64,000 nt of DNA. Origin: Strobilurus pachycystidiatus. Its lineage: Eukaryota > Basidiomycota > Agaricomycetes > Agaricales > Physalacriaceae. Below the pieces are notes generated by a model that was not told where the DNA came from, did no database searches, and saw only the letters and a list, made by a program, of their open reading frames with translations. The stretch lies in assembly GCA_019915135.1 (NCBI GenBank), contig JAHLMK010000019.1, forward strand, positions 124,001 to 188,000. Reading direction: 5' to 3'. Below, one piece after another: positions 21,802 to 34,400 of the stretch. A program made the translations under genes and the position numbers. Each line of letters begins with the position of its first letter. Position 1 is the first letter of the stretch.

Positions 21802-23156
21802 TTGAAAATCTTCTTCAAAGCCCCGGCTAAAAAGTGTAAACGTCAGCCGACGCGGCGGGAGTTGATGCCGATCAGCAGCGGGATTTACCCGCGTGGTCGT
21901 GAGGCGGAATCAATGGCAATGGGCGCGATTGATAGGGCAAGCCGGCATCCTGGAAAGAAGCGTCAACCAGCCCTACCAGAGGACTGCGTCTTCATGAATA
22001 TAGTCATGCGAGGGGGGCGATTGGGAAGGGCCCTCAGCCGAGCGGGGAAGATCGGACATATCATTCTTTTGCGGCAGTCGACCTCCTTCTGAATCAGGAC
22101 GTCACATCAATCACCCTACTCGTTTGGGCAGTCAGACCGACTCTCGTAAGGTTGTATCTGATGGTACGTTGGAGGGAGGAGACGGTGATGTGCTATCGCA
22201 GGGGGGTGGTGTTCGTGAGCGGGACTAGTGGCGGAACAAGATATGGATACGTCCGCGGCGCACTCTTCCAGCCAAATGGCATTCCGGAACGGGGTTGCAT
22301 GGGCATCCGAGTCAAGATCATAACAATCACTCACTCTATATATATGTAACTTACCCCAAATCCTATTTACATGCCCTGGATCCTGGACCTTCCGACCATG
22401 AGTGCTCCCAACTCAAAATCTGAAACCCTAACCCTAGTCTAGGGTCACATCAATATGTGAGTGGCCTGACCTGACCAAGTGGAAGATTGTTTTTAGAAAC
22501 TTTATAATTTTTTTCACCGCAAACTAAAATTTTACTCGTGCGTGGTGGTGTGAGTACGGGAAGTAGCCTGAAACGTTACCCATACATGGTGGTGTGTGGG
22601 AGTTGTAGCCGCAACCATGGTGTTTTCCAAATCCAAATTTGACCTGCTCTTCTTGAATCCCAACTTTGAATTTTTTTTTTTCGCGGAACCAAAGTTTTCC
22701 CCTCAGTGGGCGCGGTGCTGTGTGGATGTGCACGGTGGGCGGGATGGTGAACGCCCAGTGGTTTCCGAGTCCGTTTTTCGAGGGCTTTCCGGTGGCGGCC
22801 CATTTCCGCGTTTCGGGTGCGCACTTCTTGAGTGCGTTGTGAAACAAAACTAGCAGTCAGGTCAGACATGATCCCTAACGGGTATGACTCAAAATCAGAA
22901 CAAACCATCCAGATATGCTGTCTTAAGCTTAGCTTAGGACAGACTCCTATTCAAGACAGTCAGTCTCAGTATCTCGCAAGCAATCAAATGAGCACACAAC
23001 TTGTGGGGTGGGAGTGAGTGAGAGTGAACCAAACATCTATCCCTCGTGAGCTAGACACACAAAAATATCTTCGGGAGGTACTGAATGTGAATGCCCTGGG
23101 ATTTCTTGAGAGGAGAGGTGACTGACTAATTGAGTGAGAACGGCGATGAGATGGTA
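21802..23156. other. No gene recognised; dispersed repeat relics
   Basis: Includes an ORF-like stretch just after the copia LTR (21802-22092) of basic composition without a recognised domain, a CCCTAACCCTAG block (22420-22480) related to 17570-17640, and a T-run followed by CGCGGAACCAAAGTTTT (22670-22700) related to sites at 17740 and 27690. Confidence 0.45.
22411..22485 (+). repeat. CCCTAACCCTAG-containing dispersed repeat (second copy at 17570-17645)
   Basis: Both copies read CCCTAACCCTAGt.tAGGGTCA, then an AT-rich spacer and TGTG..GGCCTGACC..AAG. The telomere-like CCCTAA words are too few and interrupted to be telomere. Probably relics of one mobile element; ends not resolved. Confidence 0.45.
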
Positions 23157-23466
23157 TAATAGTGCCGTTCAAACCTCACTTATTCGGCGCCTTATTGCAT
23201 GACTTATGACTGGCTTAAATACCATAGATAAGTTGGTGTAAACACAAAAAGAGAATCCGGGATCCCTTATTCGAGATGCGACCGATTATTGGAACGACTT
23301 ATTCGGCAGATGTATTCAAACTCCGACGGCCGAAATAGCAGTCCGAAAACACGTCGCTCTTTTGTTCCGCACCATCACAGCGAGCGCCGACGTGTCTGTT
23401 GACGTTGGGCTTGGTCACTTGCACTCTCTAGCTGGCCCTCTTCTCTCACACTCTTTTTTCTCTATC

Positions 23467-25388
23467 ATGGCCAAACGGAAATCCAAGGCAAAGGCACCCT
23501 CTATCACATCTGACGATGACCCGTCCAGTGACGGGGAAGGGCCTACCGCGTCCTCCAAAGGCGGTGACAAGACCTCCGTTCGTATAGCCTGGAAGGTTAG
23601 GGACCATGCGCGCACAGGACGGCTCGTCGAATTTCTTGAGGACAACCCGGATCTTTGCCAGAAATTGTTCTCGGACTCGACTCAGGATGCCGTTGCTGAG
23701 AAGAGGAAGAAGAACGTTGCTGCCACCTCCAAGAGGCGCCTCGTGGAGAAGGTTGCAGAGTATGTGTTCAGAGCCGACCACGACCAGCGCATTCGCCGGG
23801 CATACAAGGCGTCTCCGACAGCCTTCGTCAAGGCCACTGAGAATCATCTCACCAAGTCAGTCTCTTCTCCTGCCCTTTCGATAAACTAACTCACGGTCAG
23901 ACCGGCGCAGGCCTCGAGTACAAGGATATCACGAAGGACAGTAAGATATACAACAAGATTCGTGAGTCGTCTTGTTATGTGTTGCACATGCTCTGATGTC
24001 CTCCTCTGTTGTAGAGGCCATCATGGAGGATTTTCCATTCTGGGACCATCTTCACGGGTTCTGGCGTACACTGCCGAACATCAATCCTTTTACCGTGACC
24101 TCGGAGCCGGGGCAGGATCTGGCTGCCAGTGCTTCAACTGTCCTTTTCCCTTCCAAGTCCACTCTTTCCACTCAATCGGCTCCCCTCTCACGCTCAGCTA
24201 GCCTAGAGCCCATCTCTAGGGTTTAAAAGTCCGGTCCAGTCCGGTCTTTTGACCTCTGAGGTCATGGACTGGGGACTGGACCGGTCCAGAAAATTCCCAA
24301 ATCTGGCTGGACCTAGGACTGGACTGGTTAGGACTGCAAAAACCGGTCCTAATCAGTCCGGTCTGCGGTCCTAAACCGGTCCAGGACCGGTCCAAAGGAT
24401 CATAAGCCTAAATTTATATTTCTGCACATTTTTGAGTAAGTTTACCATCATATAAGTTTACCAGATAGATCATATAGTCAACGACAGTGAAATGAATGAC
24501 TAGTGAAGCTTGTATAATATGTTTTAGCCACAACAAGATGACATTTCCAAATGTAAGAGAGTATGTGCAGCTAAATGTACCATATGAGTATACAAGTTAT
24601 GGAAAGTTTACCATAGGAACGCCTCAGTGAAGGTAAGTTTCCCATTGACCAGTCAAGTCAAGGTAAGTTTACCATAAAATCATATTTAATGACCCTTTTG
24701 AGGGACATTTGACTGGTCTTAACTGGACCCTGAGTAGACCGGTCCAAACCGGTCCTAGACCAGTCTTTACCAGTCCAGATAAATCTGGGATGAGCTCTGG
24801 ACCTAGGACCTGGACTAGTAGGACTGGTAGGACCGGTCCATGTTGGACTGGTCATGTGACCGGTCCAGTCCGGTCCAGTTCACCGGTCTCACCGGTCCAC
24901 TTGGACTGGACCTTCAAACCCTACCCATCTCGGACCCTCCCATTGATCTCACTGCATCGCCGACACCCATCTCTCGTGAATCGAGTACAGCAAATCCTTC
25001 AACTCCTATCCCTGATGGATCCCCATTCTCTACTACCTTCACGCACACTGCTGTTTCGTCACACACCCCGATTGCATTCTCGACATCTACGCAGCAGAAT
25101 AACGAGACGCTCATGACCTCGGCCAAGGCTCCTACCATACCTATCTCGTCCACTGGCAAGCCCTCGTCTAAGGGTGCACCCTAAAAGCAGAAGCGAAACT
25201 TTATCGAGACGTTTGAGACAGAGAATCAGGTTCAGGATGACGTCTTACTCACGTTGGGCTCGCAGCGCAACCAGAGAAAGGTGGCCCTGATCGAGTTCAA
25301 ACGTTGTCGCCTTGATATTGAGGCTGATGAGCGTCGCCGTGATGCAGAGATGCGTCAGCGGACACTGGAACGAGAACACCATGGGTAA
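23467..25388 (+). pseudogene. Harbinger Myb/SANT-like DNA-binding protein, split by a MITE
   Basis: In PIF/Harbinger elements this second protein binds the ends and helps transposase reach the nucleus. Start MAKRKSKAKAP at 23467. Exon 1 runs to 23859, intron to 23900 (CTAAC branch), exon 2 23901-23961, intron to 24014, and exon 3 from 24015. The Myb-like region is near residues 35-125 (IAWKVRDHARTGRLVEFLED). Exon 3 is interrupted by the MITE at 24217-24923, yet the same frame continues directly after the second target-duplication copy: a Ser/Thr/Pro-rich stretch and then a basic, coiled-coil-like end (DERRRDAEMRQR). One in-frame TAA at 25181-25183 is the only other break before the TAA at 25386. 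Confidence 0.75.
24217..24923. mobile_element. hAT-type MITE (707 bp) nested in the Harbinger Myb gene
   Basis: Ends TAGGGTTTAAAAGTCC and, inverted, TAGGGTTTGAAGGTCC. Flanked by a perfect 8-bp duplication CCCATCTC (24209-24216 and 24924-24931). The interior is packed with GGTCC/GGACC words near both ends (subterminal repeats, 24230-24400 and 24710-24910), a feature of hAT elements, with an AT-rich centre. The host ORF resumes in frame if the MITE and one duplication copy are ignored, confirming the boundaries. Confidence 0.9.
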
Positions 25389-25539
25389 TGATCATATGAA
25401 TCTTGGCACGTCGGTATGGGAGTCTGCAGATTTTGATTTTGCTTCGCACGATCCTGACTTCACATATACTCGCTAGTTATGTTACTTTTTCTTTGGGTTT
25501 GGTTCTACATATATGTTACAATCCTAGCTAATTCTCGTT

Positions 25540-27238
25540 TCAACGTACTGCGTTTGTGTGGGGACTATCAAATAGTTTGTCCATGAGTACCTGTCGGAAT
25601 TTTTGCCCCGGTGTCTGAAGGTGAGCCAATGCAGTGTCGAGATCGTCGGGATCATAATCTTCCTCCTCTGAAAACTCGTTATTGGCAACTTGAGCTTGTG
25701 TCCGTGCTCCGCCAGCGTGATATAACTCTTCTCGCCACTCTTCATCATCTGAACCTTCCTCAATCGCAATAACCATATTGTGCAGAATAATTGCACATCG
25801 GCACCAGATAACAGCATAGTACATACTGGTGCCATCTGCGGTCTGCAATTTGAATGCGCAACCCGCGAAGTGACTGCCATCGACCTTTGAGGAGTTCCAT
25901 TGTATGTTCAACTCGAATGCGTATCTAGCAAGAAGGTGAGTGTTATATCAGATGATTTATATGCACAATACCTTCGATACATGATAGTTGAATGTGCATT
26001 GATCGGGAGAAAGATCCTTCTTTGGTAGCTTTTTGAACGGAGCCACAGACCACGTTTCGGGAGGATATGCAGAGTCGGCCCACATGAACTCATTGGGGCC
26101 AAAGATCCTGGCATGATCCTTGAACATGTGTGTGCTTCGAAATGCCCATGAGTCATGTACACTGCCAGTATGTCCGAGACCATAGTCAACAATACGAAGA
26201 TTGCGAGGAAGGCTAATAACCTAGAGAAATATGTCAGCATAAGTATATATGTAGCTTAAACGTCCTACTTGACAATCGAGAGAATACGCCTTGTTTTTAT
26301 CCCACCAAGCATCGCCATGTAGACCTGGCCGCTGATAGAGATCAAACTTGGTTCCGTCTGCCATTAAGAAACCATCACGCCATTCGGGACATGTTGTCCC
26401 CTGAACATAGGCCTTGTTCCTCTCTTTCTCCAGAGCATCAGGCATATGAATGAACTGATCGTGTACCGCAAGACATGCAGTTAGACATCGGTTCGTAACG
26501 TTGGCAACAGTGCCCACAGACACGCCAGCCCACTCCGAAATATCCTCTGGCGAAGCAGCATTCCCATAGTGGCCCATTCGGAATAGAAACACAGCAAGCT
26601 GAGTAGCGACAGGGAGCTGGGGATAGTTGGAGTTGTTATAGAAGACGTGGCACTGCTCAAAGTATGGGAGCATCTGTCTGGTCGAAGGTACTCGGGCGGA
26701 CGCGCAACTTCTTTCGGTAGTTGGGATGATTGATCTGTCTCCACTCATCAAGTAGATGCAGCTGCAAAGACTTGGGGAGCCCCTCTGATGGCTCCAGGAC
26801 ACGAACACTGAGGATGGGACGCGCAACTTCTTTCGGTAGTTGGGATGATTGATCTGTCTCCACTCATCAAGTAGATGCAGCTGCAAAGACTTGGGGAGCC
26901 CCTCTGATGGCTCCAGGACACGAACACTGAGGATGGTCTCCACCATCCGCCTATAGCGGAGCTGCTGCTGATGGTACCACTGATCCTCCGAGATCGGATA
27001 GATCTGCATCATCTAGAGAGTTGTTGCCGCTGTCTGTGTCCCCAGATAAGTCAGACGACAGAGACATAACCCTGTCATTGGAAGAGCTGTCCGAGTGGCC
27101 ATCTGTAGAGTCCGAGTCCGAGTCCGAGTCTAAAAGCTCTAGGACGAGAAGGCGGATATACCGAGCACGGCGGGTCTGATGAATTTCAGCTAGGTTCTCC
27201 AGAAGCTTTCGCCTCTTGGAGTCCGTTGAGGAAGGCAT
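25540..27238 (-). pseudogene. Harbinger DDE transposase (decayed)
   Basis: Starts near 27238 (MPSSTDSKRRKLL) with a Ser/Asp-rich N terminus. Then come the helix-turn-helix-like region (GNAASPEDISEWAGVSVGTV) and the catalytic triad: D in MADGTKFD, D in SVHDSWAF, and E in RVEHTMELLKGRW. Introns with standard ends lie near 26222-26266 (before VISLPRNLRIVDYG) and 25924-25970 (before IRIRVEH). Defects: a frame change near 27,000 between the acidic N terminus and SEDQWYHQQQL, a 119-bp tandem duplication (26702-26939), and a frame change near 25,840 before CRCAIILHNMVIAI. The protein is thus unlikely to be made intact. Confidence 0.8.
26702..26939 (-). repeat. 119-bp exact-looking tandem duplication in the transposase
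   Basis: Copies begin at 26702 and 26821 (gcgcaacttctttcggtagt at both). Because 119 is not a multiple of three, one copy is translated out of frame. A further small indel just downstream restores the transposase frame, so one open stretch spans both copies. Confidence 0.85.
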
Positions 27239-27548
27239 GAACACTGCAGAGAGCAAGAGTGGCGGCGCGTGGAAGTGGCAGCGTGAAGAGCGCGCCAAGT
27301 CATGTGCCGTTCCGGCACAGGTCATCTGTGCCGAACTTGCCGGTCCGAGAGGCGAGCAAATTAATGCACTTTGACACGTCTTATTTGAGATTTTCAGAGA
27401 CCCCGGTTTCAAAGCTGGACTTATTTTTCACTTAATTCAGGACTCTTAAAAAACACAACGAGTGAGGCCCCTGCAAAAAGTTTCATTAAGCCGTGTCATA
27501 AGCTACCGGATAAGGCGCCGAATAAGTGAGGTTTGAACGGCACTAATA

Positions 27549-28460
27549 CTGATTGAGCAAACCCCAACATCATCAACTTTGCATCTTCAATGCCTGCCTG
27601 TGGCCGGAAGTATTGTACTTGCTCAGATGGAAGGTATCCAAAGGGAGATAGGGAGAAAGTTTTTTGGGCCAAATTTTTTTTTTTTTTTCGCGAACCAACT
27701 TTTTTTCTCCAAGTCCGGGGCGTGTGTGGGGATGCGTGCGGAAGATATTTCAAGGCGGTTGGTGGTGGAACGGGGTTCTTTTCCCGAATCGCGGCCAGTG
27801 TCCCCCCAACTTTTTTCCCGTCGGCCTGATTTTTTTTTCCCCCCCGGCCAATGGGCCATTGGCTGTTTAAAATATCTCTTTAGGATATTGTATTGTCCTC
27901 AAACTTGTTTTCCCACTCTTATAAATGTATTTAGGACCGGCCCCAGATGAGTTTGGGTCCCGACAATGTGTGGGGGCCAAGCGGGACTGTGTCGTCCCGG
28001 TGCCACAGCAGCCGAGGGCCTTGCGGTCCGGGGGCCGGGCTTAAACTTCTTGGGCACATTCATATAGCTAATACAAGCATATCATACATACATTCCGAGT
28101 CCCGAGGAGGTGCGCTGCACTGGCACCAGCCCCCGGTACCAGTGCGCGAGCAGAGATGTCAACGGTGGCGGCCGCACGTATATCGTATGACCACGAAACC
28201 TTCTCCCCCACCCTCCCCCAACCCTAAAGGACTGGCCCCCGAAGGAATTAGGCCTATCCGATGTGTGGTCGCAAAGCTGGATCCGGCCGTCCCGGTACCG
28301 GAACCAAAGAAGCAGCTGTAACTCGGGAACGAGCGAGAGTGCCGCCTAGCTGTTTCGGGACAGTGATCCTGACCCTAAAAGGGTGCGGCCCCCGGGACGT
28401 TCCTGGGAATCGGGAGTGCAAAGCGTATTTCGAGTCGAAATACGCCCGCTTATAGGTATA
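27549..28460. other. No gene recognised; edge of the satellite array
   Basis: Contains long T-runs with CGCGAACCAACTTTTTTT (27670-27710), similar to sites at 17740 and 22690, then GC-rich unique sequence. A palindrome with 10-bp arms (CGTATTTCGA g TCGAAATACG, about 28427-28447) sits just before the first satellite unit. Confidence 0.5.
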
Positions 28461-31400
28461 GTGCACAGATCCCTAGTTCTGCGTCGAGAAGTCAAACGTG
28501 CATCCGGGTCAGAGTGAGTGAGATTACGCACTCCGAATCAGTTCCCGATCTCAGTCTGTCACTTGTGAACAGATGCTCAACATAGTATTGAACGCATCCA
28601 CTCACCCGCTCAGACACACGAGTGTCACGCTTGACGCTGAGGACGCGCAACCCGAGTCCTTGCCCGTCAATCGCCCCGTTGTTGCATTTTTCAGGTCTTC
28701 CAACTCAAATCGCAAGCCTCGCCTTGTCATTCTCAGCCACGTACACCCTCCGTTGCTACCGCCACTGACCCAACCCAGTCATAAACACAAGTCCAGCACC
28801 TCCAACGCCACTCTCCGACCTCCGCACGCTACGCAGAACTTGTTCAGAATGTGAAAATGCCTCTTTTGTCCCTTTAGACCGTGTACTCAAATGCACGCTG
28901 TCACTCACTCTTCAACGCCGCATCAAGTCAGCAACCAGTCTGTGACGAGTCCACTGCAAGCAAGCGCGACAGCGCCCGCCTTCAGTGGTAGTAGACACAC
29001 TTCACCCTCACCACGACACAAATAGACGATTAAACCTAGCCAACACCTCCCACCCTCACCACAACGCAGATTGACCATTTGTTGAACTGCCGAGACGCTC
29101 CTGCGCGCACCCTAACCCTCACCGTGTCACACACAAACCTCAGTGACAGCAGCAACACTTCCTCCGTCCAAGCGGTCGCCTCGTGAGATTGATCTTTGTT
29201 GCTCATTTGTCGAGTCATTTCGAAGCTAACACAAGTCTGATCACAGACTCGCCCGAGTCGCATACACAGTGCGAATATTGTTTCACACGGAGAACCAGGT
29301 CTAGCACCTCATACGCACAGTCCCGCATCCTTACCGTCACCGCAAGCAAGCGTGACAGCGCCTTCAGTTGTAAACACACCTCACCCCCACCACAATACAG
29401 ATGGAGCATCTTTACGCTGCAGACACACTCCTCCAACCTTTCTAAACCCAACCAGGACTCGGCGTGAGTGCACAGATCCCTAGTTCTGCGTCGAGAAGTC
29501 AAACGTGCATCCGGGTCAGAGTGAGTGAGATTACGCACTCCGAATCAGTTCCCGATCTCAGTCTGTCACTTGTGAACAGATGCTCAACATAGTATTGAAC
29601 GCATCCACTCACCCGCTCAGACACACGAGTGTCACGCTTGACGCTGAGGACGCGCAACCCGAGTCCTTGCCCGTCAATCGCCCCGTTGTTGCATTTTTCA
29701 GGTCTTCCAACTCAAATCGCAAGCCTCGCCTTGTCATTCTCAGCCACGTACACCCTCCGTTGCTACCGCCACTGACCCAACCCAGTCATAAACACAAGTC
29801 CAGCACCTCCAACGCCACTCTCCGACCTCCGCACGCTACGCAGAACTTGTTCAGAATGTGAAAATGCCTCTTTTGTCCCTTTAGACCGTGTACTCAAATG
29901 CACGCTGTCACTCACTCTTCAACGCCGCATCAAGTCAGCAACCAGTCTGTGACGAGTCCACTGCAAGCAAGCGCGACAGCGCCCGCCTTCAGTGGTAGTA
30001 GACACACTTCACCCTCACCACGACACAAATAGACGATTAAACCTAGCCAACACCTCCCACCCTCACCACAACGCAGATTGACCATTTGTTGAACTGCCGA
30101 GACGCTCCTGCGCGCACCCTAACCCTCACCGTGTCACACACAAACCTCAGTGACAGCAGCAACACTTCCTCCGTCCAAGCGGTCGCCTCGTGAGATTGAT
30201 CTTTGTTGCTCATTTGTCGAGTCATTTCGAAGCTAACACAAGTCTGATCACAGACTCGCCCGAGTCGCATACACAGTGCGAATATTGTTTCACACGGAGA
30301 ACCAGGTCTAGCACCTCATACGCACAGTCCCGCATCCTTACCGTCACCGCAAGCAAGCGTGACAGCGCCTTCAGTTGTAAACACACCTCACCCCCACCAC
30401 AATACAGATGGAGCATCTTTACGCTGCAGACACACTCCTCCAACCTTTCTAAACCCAACCAGGACTCGGCGTGAGTGCACAGATCCCTAGTTCTGCGTCG
30501 AGAAGTCAAACGTGCATCCGGGTCAGAGTGAGTGAGATTACGCACTCCGAATCAGTTCCCGATCTCAGTCTGTCACTTGTGAACAGATGCTCAACATAGT
30601 ATTGAACGCATCCACTCACCCGCTCAGACACACGAGTGTCACGCTTGACGCTGAGGACGCGCAACCCGAGTCCTTGCCCGTCAATCGCCCCGTTGTTGCA
30701 TTTTTCAGGTCTTCCAACTCAAATCGCAAGCCTCGCCTTGTCATTCTCAGCCACGTACACCCTCCGTTGCTACCGCCACTGACCCAACCCAGTCATAAAC
30801 ACAAGTCCAGCACCTCCAACGCCACTCTCCGACCTCCGCACGCTACGCAGAACTTGTTCAGAATGTGAAAATGCCTCTTTTGTCCCTTTAGACCGTGTAC
30901 TCAAATGCACGCTGTCACTCACTCTTCAACGCCGCATCAAGTCAGCAACCAGTCTGTGACGAGTCCACTGCAAGCAAGCGCGACAGCGCCCGCCTTCAGT
31001 GGTAGTAGACACACTTCACCCTCACCACGACACAAATAGACGATTAAACCTAGCCAACACCTCCCACCCTCACCACAACGCAGATTGACCATTTGTTGAA
31101 CTGCCGAGACGCTCCTGCGCGCACCCTAACCCTCACCGTGTCACACACAAACCTCAGTGACAGCAGCAACACTTCCTCCGTCCAAGCGGTCGCCTCGTGA
31201 GATTGATCTTTGTTGCTCATTTGTCGAGTCATTTCGAAGCTAACACAAGTCTGATCACAGACTCGCCCGAGTCGCATACACAGTGCGAATATTGTTTCAC
31301 ACGGAGAACCAGGTCTAGCACCTCATACGCACAGTCCCGCATCCTTACCGTCACCGCAAGCAAGCGTGACAGCGCCTTCAGTTGTAAACACACCTCACCC

Positions 31401-34400
31401 CCACCACAATACAGATGGAGCATCTTTACGCTGCAGACACACTCCTCCAACCTTTCTAAACCCAACCAGGACTCGGCGTGAGTGCACAGATCCCTAGTTC
31501 TGCGTCGAGAAGTCAAACGTGCATCCGGGTCAGAGTGAGTGAGATTACGCACTCCGAATCAGTTCCCGATCTCAGTCTGTCACTTGTGAACAGATGCTCA
31601 ACATAGTATTGAACGCATCCACTCACCCGCTCAGACACACGAGTGTCACGCTTGACGCTGAGGACGCGCAACCCGAGTCCTTGCCCGTCAATCGCCCCGT
31701 TGTTGCATTTTTCAGGTCTTCCAACTCAAATCGCAAGCCTCGCCTTGTCATTCTCAGCCACGTACACCCTCCGTTGCTACCGCCACTGACCCAACCCAGT
31801 CATAAACACAAGTCCAGCACCTCCAACGCCACTCTCCGACCTCCGCACGCTACGCAGAACTTGTTCAGAATGTGAAAATGCCTCTTTTGTCCCTTTAGAC
31901 CGTGTACTCAAATGCACGCTGTCACTCACTCTTCAACGCCGCATCAAGTCAGCAACCAGTCTGTGACGAGTCCACTGCAAGCAAGCGCGACAGCGCCCGC
32001 CTTCAGTGGTAGTAGACACACTTCACCCTCACCACGACACAAATAGACGATTAAACCTAGCCAACACCTCCCACCCTCACCACAACGCAGATTGACCATT
32101 TGTTGAACTGCCGAGACGCTCCTGCGCGCACCCTAACCCTCACCGTGTCACACACAAACCTCAGTGACAGCAGCAACACTTCCTCCGTCCAAGCGGTCGC
32201 CTCGTGAGATTGATCTTTGTTGCTCATTTGTCGAGTCATTTCGAAGCTAACACAAGTCTGATCACAGACTCGCCCGAGTCGCATACACAGTGCGAATATT
32301 GTTTCACACGGAGAACCAGGTCTAGCACCTCATACGCACAGTCCCGCATCCTTACCGTCACCGCAAGCAAGCGTGACAGCGCCTTCAGTTGTAAACACAC
32401 CTCACCCCCACCACAATACAGATGGAGCATCTTTACGCTGCAGACACACTCCTCCAACCTTTCTAAACCCAACCAGGACTCGGCGTGAGTGCACAGATCC
32501 CTAGTTCTGCGTCGAGAAGTCAAACGTGCATCCGGGTCAGAGTGAGTGAGATTACGCACTCCGAATCAGTTCCCGATCTCAGTCTGTCACTTGTGAACAG
32601 ATGCTCAACATAGTATTGAACGCATCCACTCACCCGCTCAGACACACGAGTGTCACGCTTGACGCTGAGGACGCGCAACCCGAGTCCTTGCCCGTCAATC
32701 GCCCCGTTGTTGCATTTTTCAGGTCTTCCAACTCAAATCGCAAGCCTCGCCTTGTCATTCTCAGCCACGTACACCCTCCGTTGCTACCGCCACTGACCCA
32801 ACCCAGTCATAAACACAAGTCCAGCACCTCCAACGCCACTCTCCGACCTCCGCACGCTACGCAGAACTTGTTCAGAATGTGAAAATGCCTCTTTTGTCCC
32901 TTTAGACCGTGTACTCAAATGCACGCTGTCACTCACTCTTCAACGCCGCATCAAGTCAGCAACCAGTCTGTGACGAGTCCACTGCAAGCAAGCGCGACAG
33001 CGCCCGCCTTCAGTGGTAGTAGACACACTTCACCCTCACCACGACACAAATAGACGATTAAACCTAGCCAACACCTCCCACCCTCACCACAACGCAGATT
33101 GACCATTTGTTGAACTGCCGAGACGCTCCTGCGCGCACCCTAACCCTCACCGTGTCACACACAAACCTCAGTGACAGCAGCAACACTTCCTCCGTCCAAG
33201 CGGTCGCCTCGTGAGATTGATCTTTGTTGCTCATTTGTCGAGTCATTTCGAAGCTAACACAAGTCTGATCACAGACTCGCCCGAGTCGCATACACAGTGC
33301 GAATATTGTTTCACACGGAGAACCAGGTCTAGCACCTCATACGCACAGTCCCGCATCCTTACCGTCACCGCAAGCAAGCGTGACAGCGCCTTCAGTTGTA
33401 AACACACCTCACCCCCACCACAATACAGATGGAGCATCTTTACGCTGCAGACACACTCCTCCAACCTTTCTAAACCCAACCAGGACTCGGCGTGAGTGCA
33501 CAGATCCCTAGTTCTGCGTCGAGAAGTCAAACGTGCATCCGGGTCAGAGTGAGTGAGATTACGCACTCCGAATCAGTTCCCGATCTCAGTCTGTCACTTG
33601 TGAACAGATGCTCAACATAGTATTGAACGCATCCACTCACCCGCTCAGACACACGAGTGTCACGCTTGACGCTGAGGACGCGCAACCCGAGTCCTTGCCC
33701 GTCAATCGCCCCGTTGTTGCATTTTTCAGGTCTTCCAACTCAAATCGCAAGCCTCGCCTTGTCATTCTCAGCCACGTACACCCTCCGTTGCTACCGCCAC
33801 TGACCCAACCCAGTCATAAACACAAGTCCAGCACCTCCAACGCCACTCTCCGACCTCCGCACGCTACGCAGAACTTGTTCAGAATGTGAAAATGCCTCTT
33901 TTGTCCCTTTAGACCGTGTACTCAAATGCACGCTGTCACTCACTCTTCAACGCCGCATCAAGTCAGCAACCAGTCTGTGACGAGTCCACTGCAAGCAAGC
34001 GCGACAGCGCCCGCCTTCAGTGGTAGTAGACACACTTCACCCTCACCACGACACAAATAGACGATTAAACCTAGCCAACACCTCCCACCCTCACCACAAC
34101 GCAGATTGACCATTTGTTGAACTGCCGAGACGCTCCTGCGCGCACCCTAACCCTCACCGTGTCACACACAAACCTCAGTGACAGCAGCAACACTTCCTCC
34201 GTCCAAGCGGTCGCCTCGTGAGATTGATCTTTGTTGCTCATTTGTCGAGTCATTTCGAAGCTAACACAAGTCTGATCACAGACTCGCCCGAGTCGCATAC
34301 ACAGTGCGAATATTGTTTCACACGGAGAACCAGGTCTAGCACCTCATACGCACAGTCCCGCATCCTTACCGTCACCGCAAGCAAGCGTGACAGCGCCTTC

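Larger units (their letters stand above)
23162..27543. mobile_element. PIF/Harbinger DNA transposon, complete ends, decayed genes
   Basis: Terminal inverted repeats of about 57 bp, the first 34 bp identical, starting GTGCCGTTCAAACCTCACTT at both ends. They are flanked by TAATA at 23157-23161 and 27544-27548; this contains the TWA-type 3-bp target typical of the superfamily. It carries the two expected genes in convergent orientation: a Myb/SANT-like protein on the plus strand and a DDE transposase on the minus strand. A 707-bp hAT MITE lies within the Myb-like gene. Both genes are disrupted, so this copy is non-autonomous now. Confidence 0.92.
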
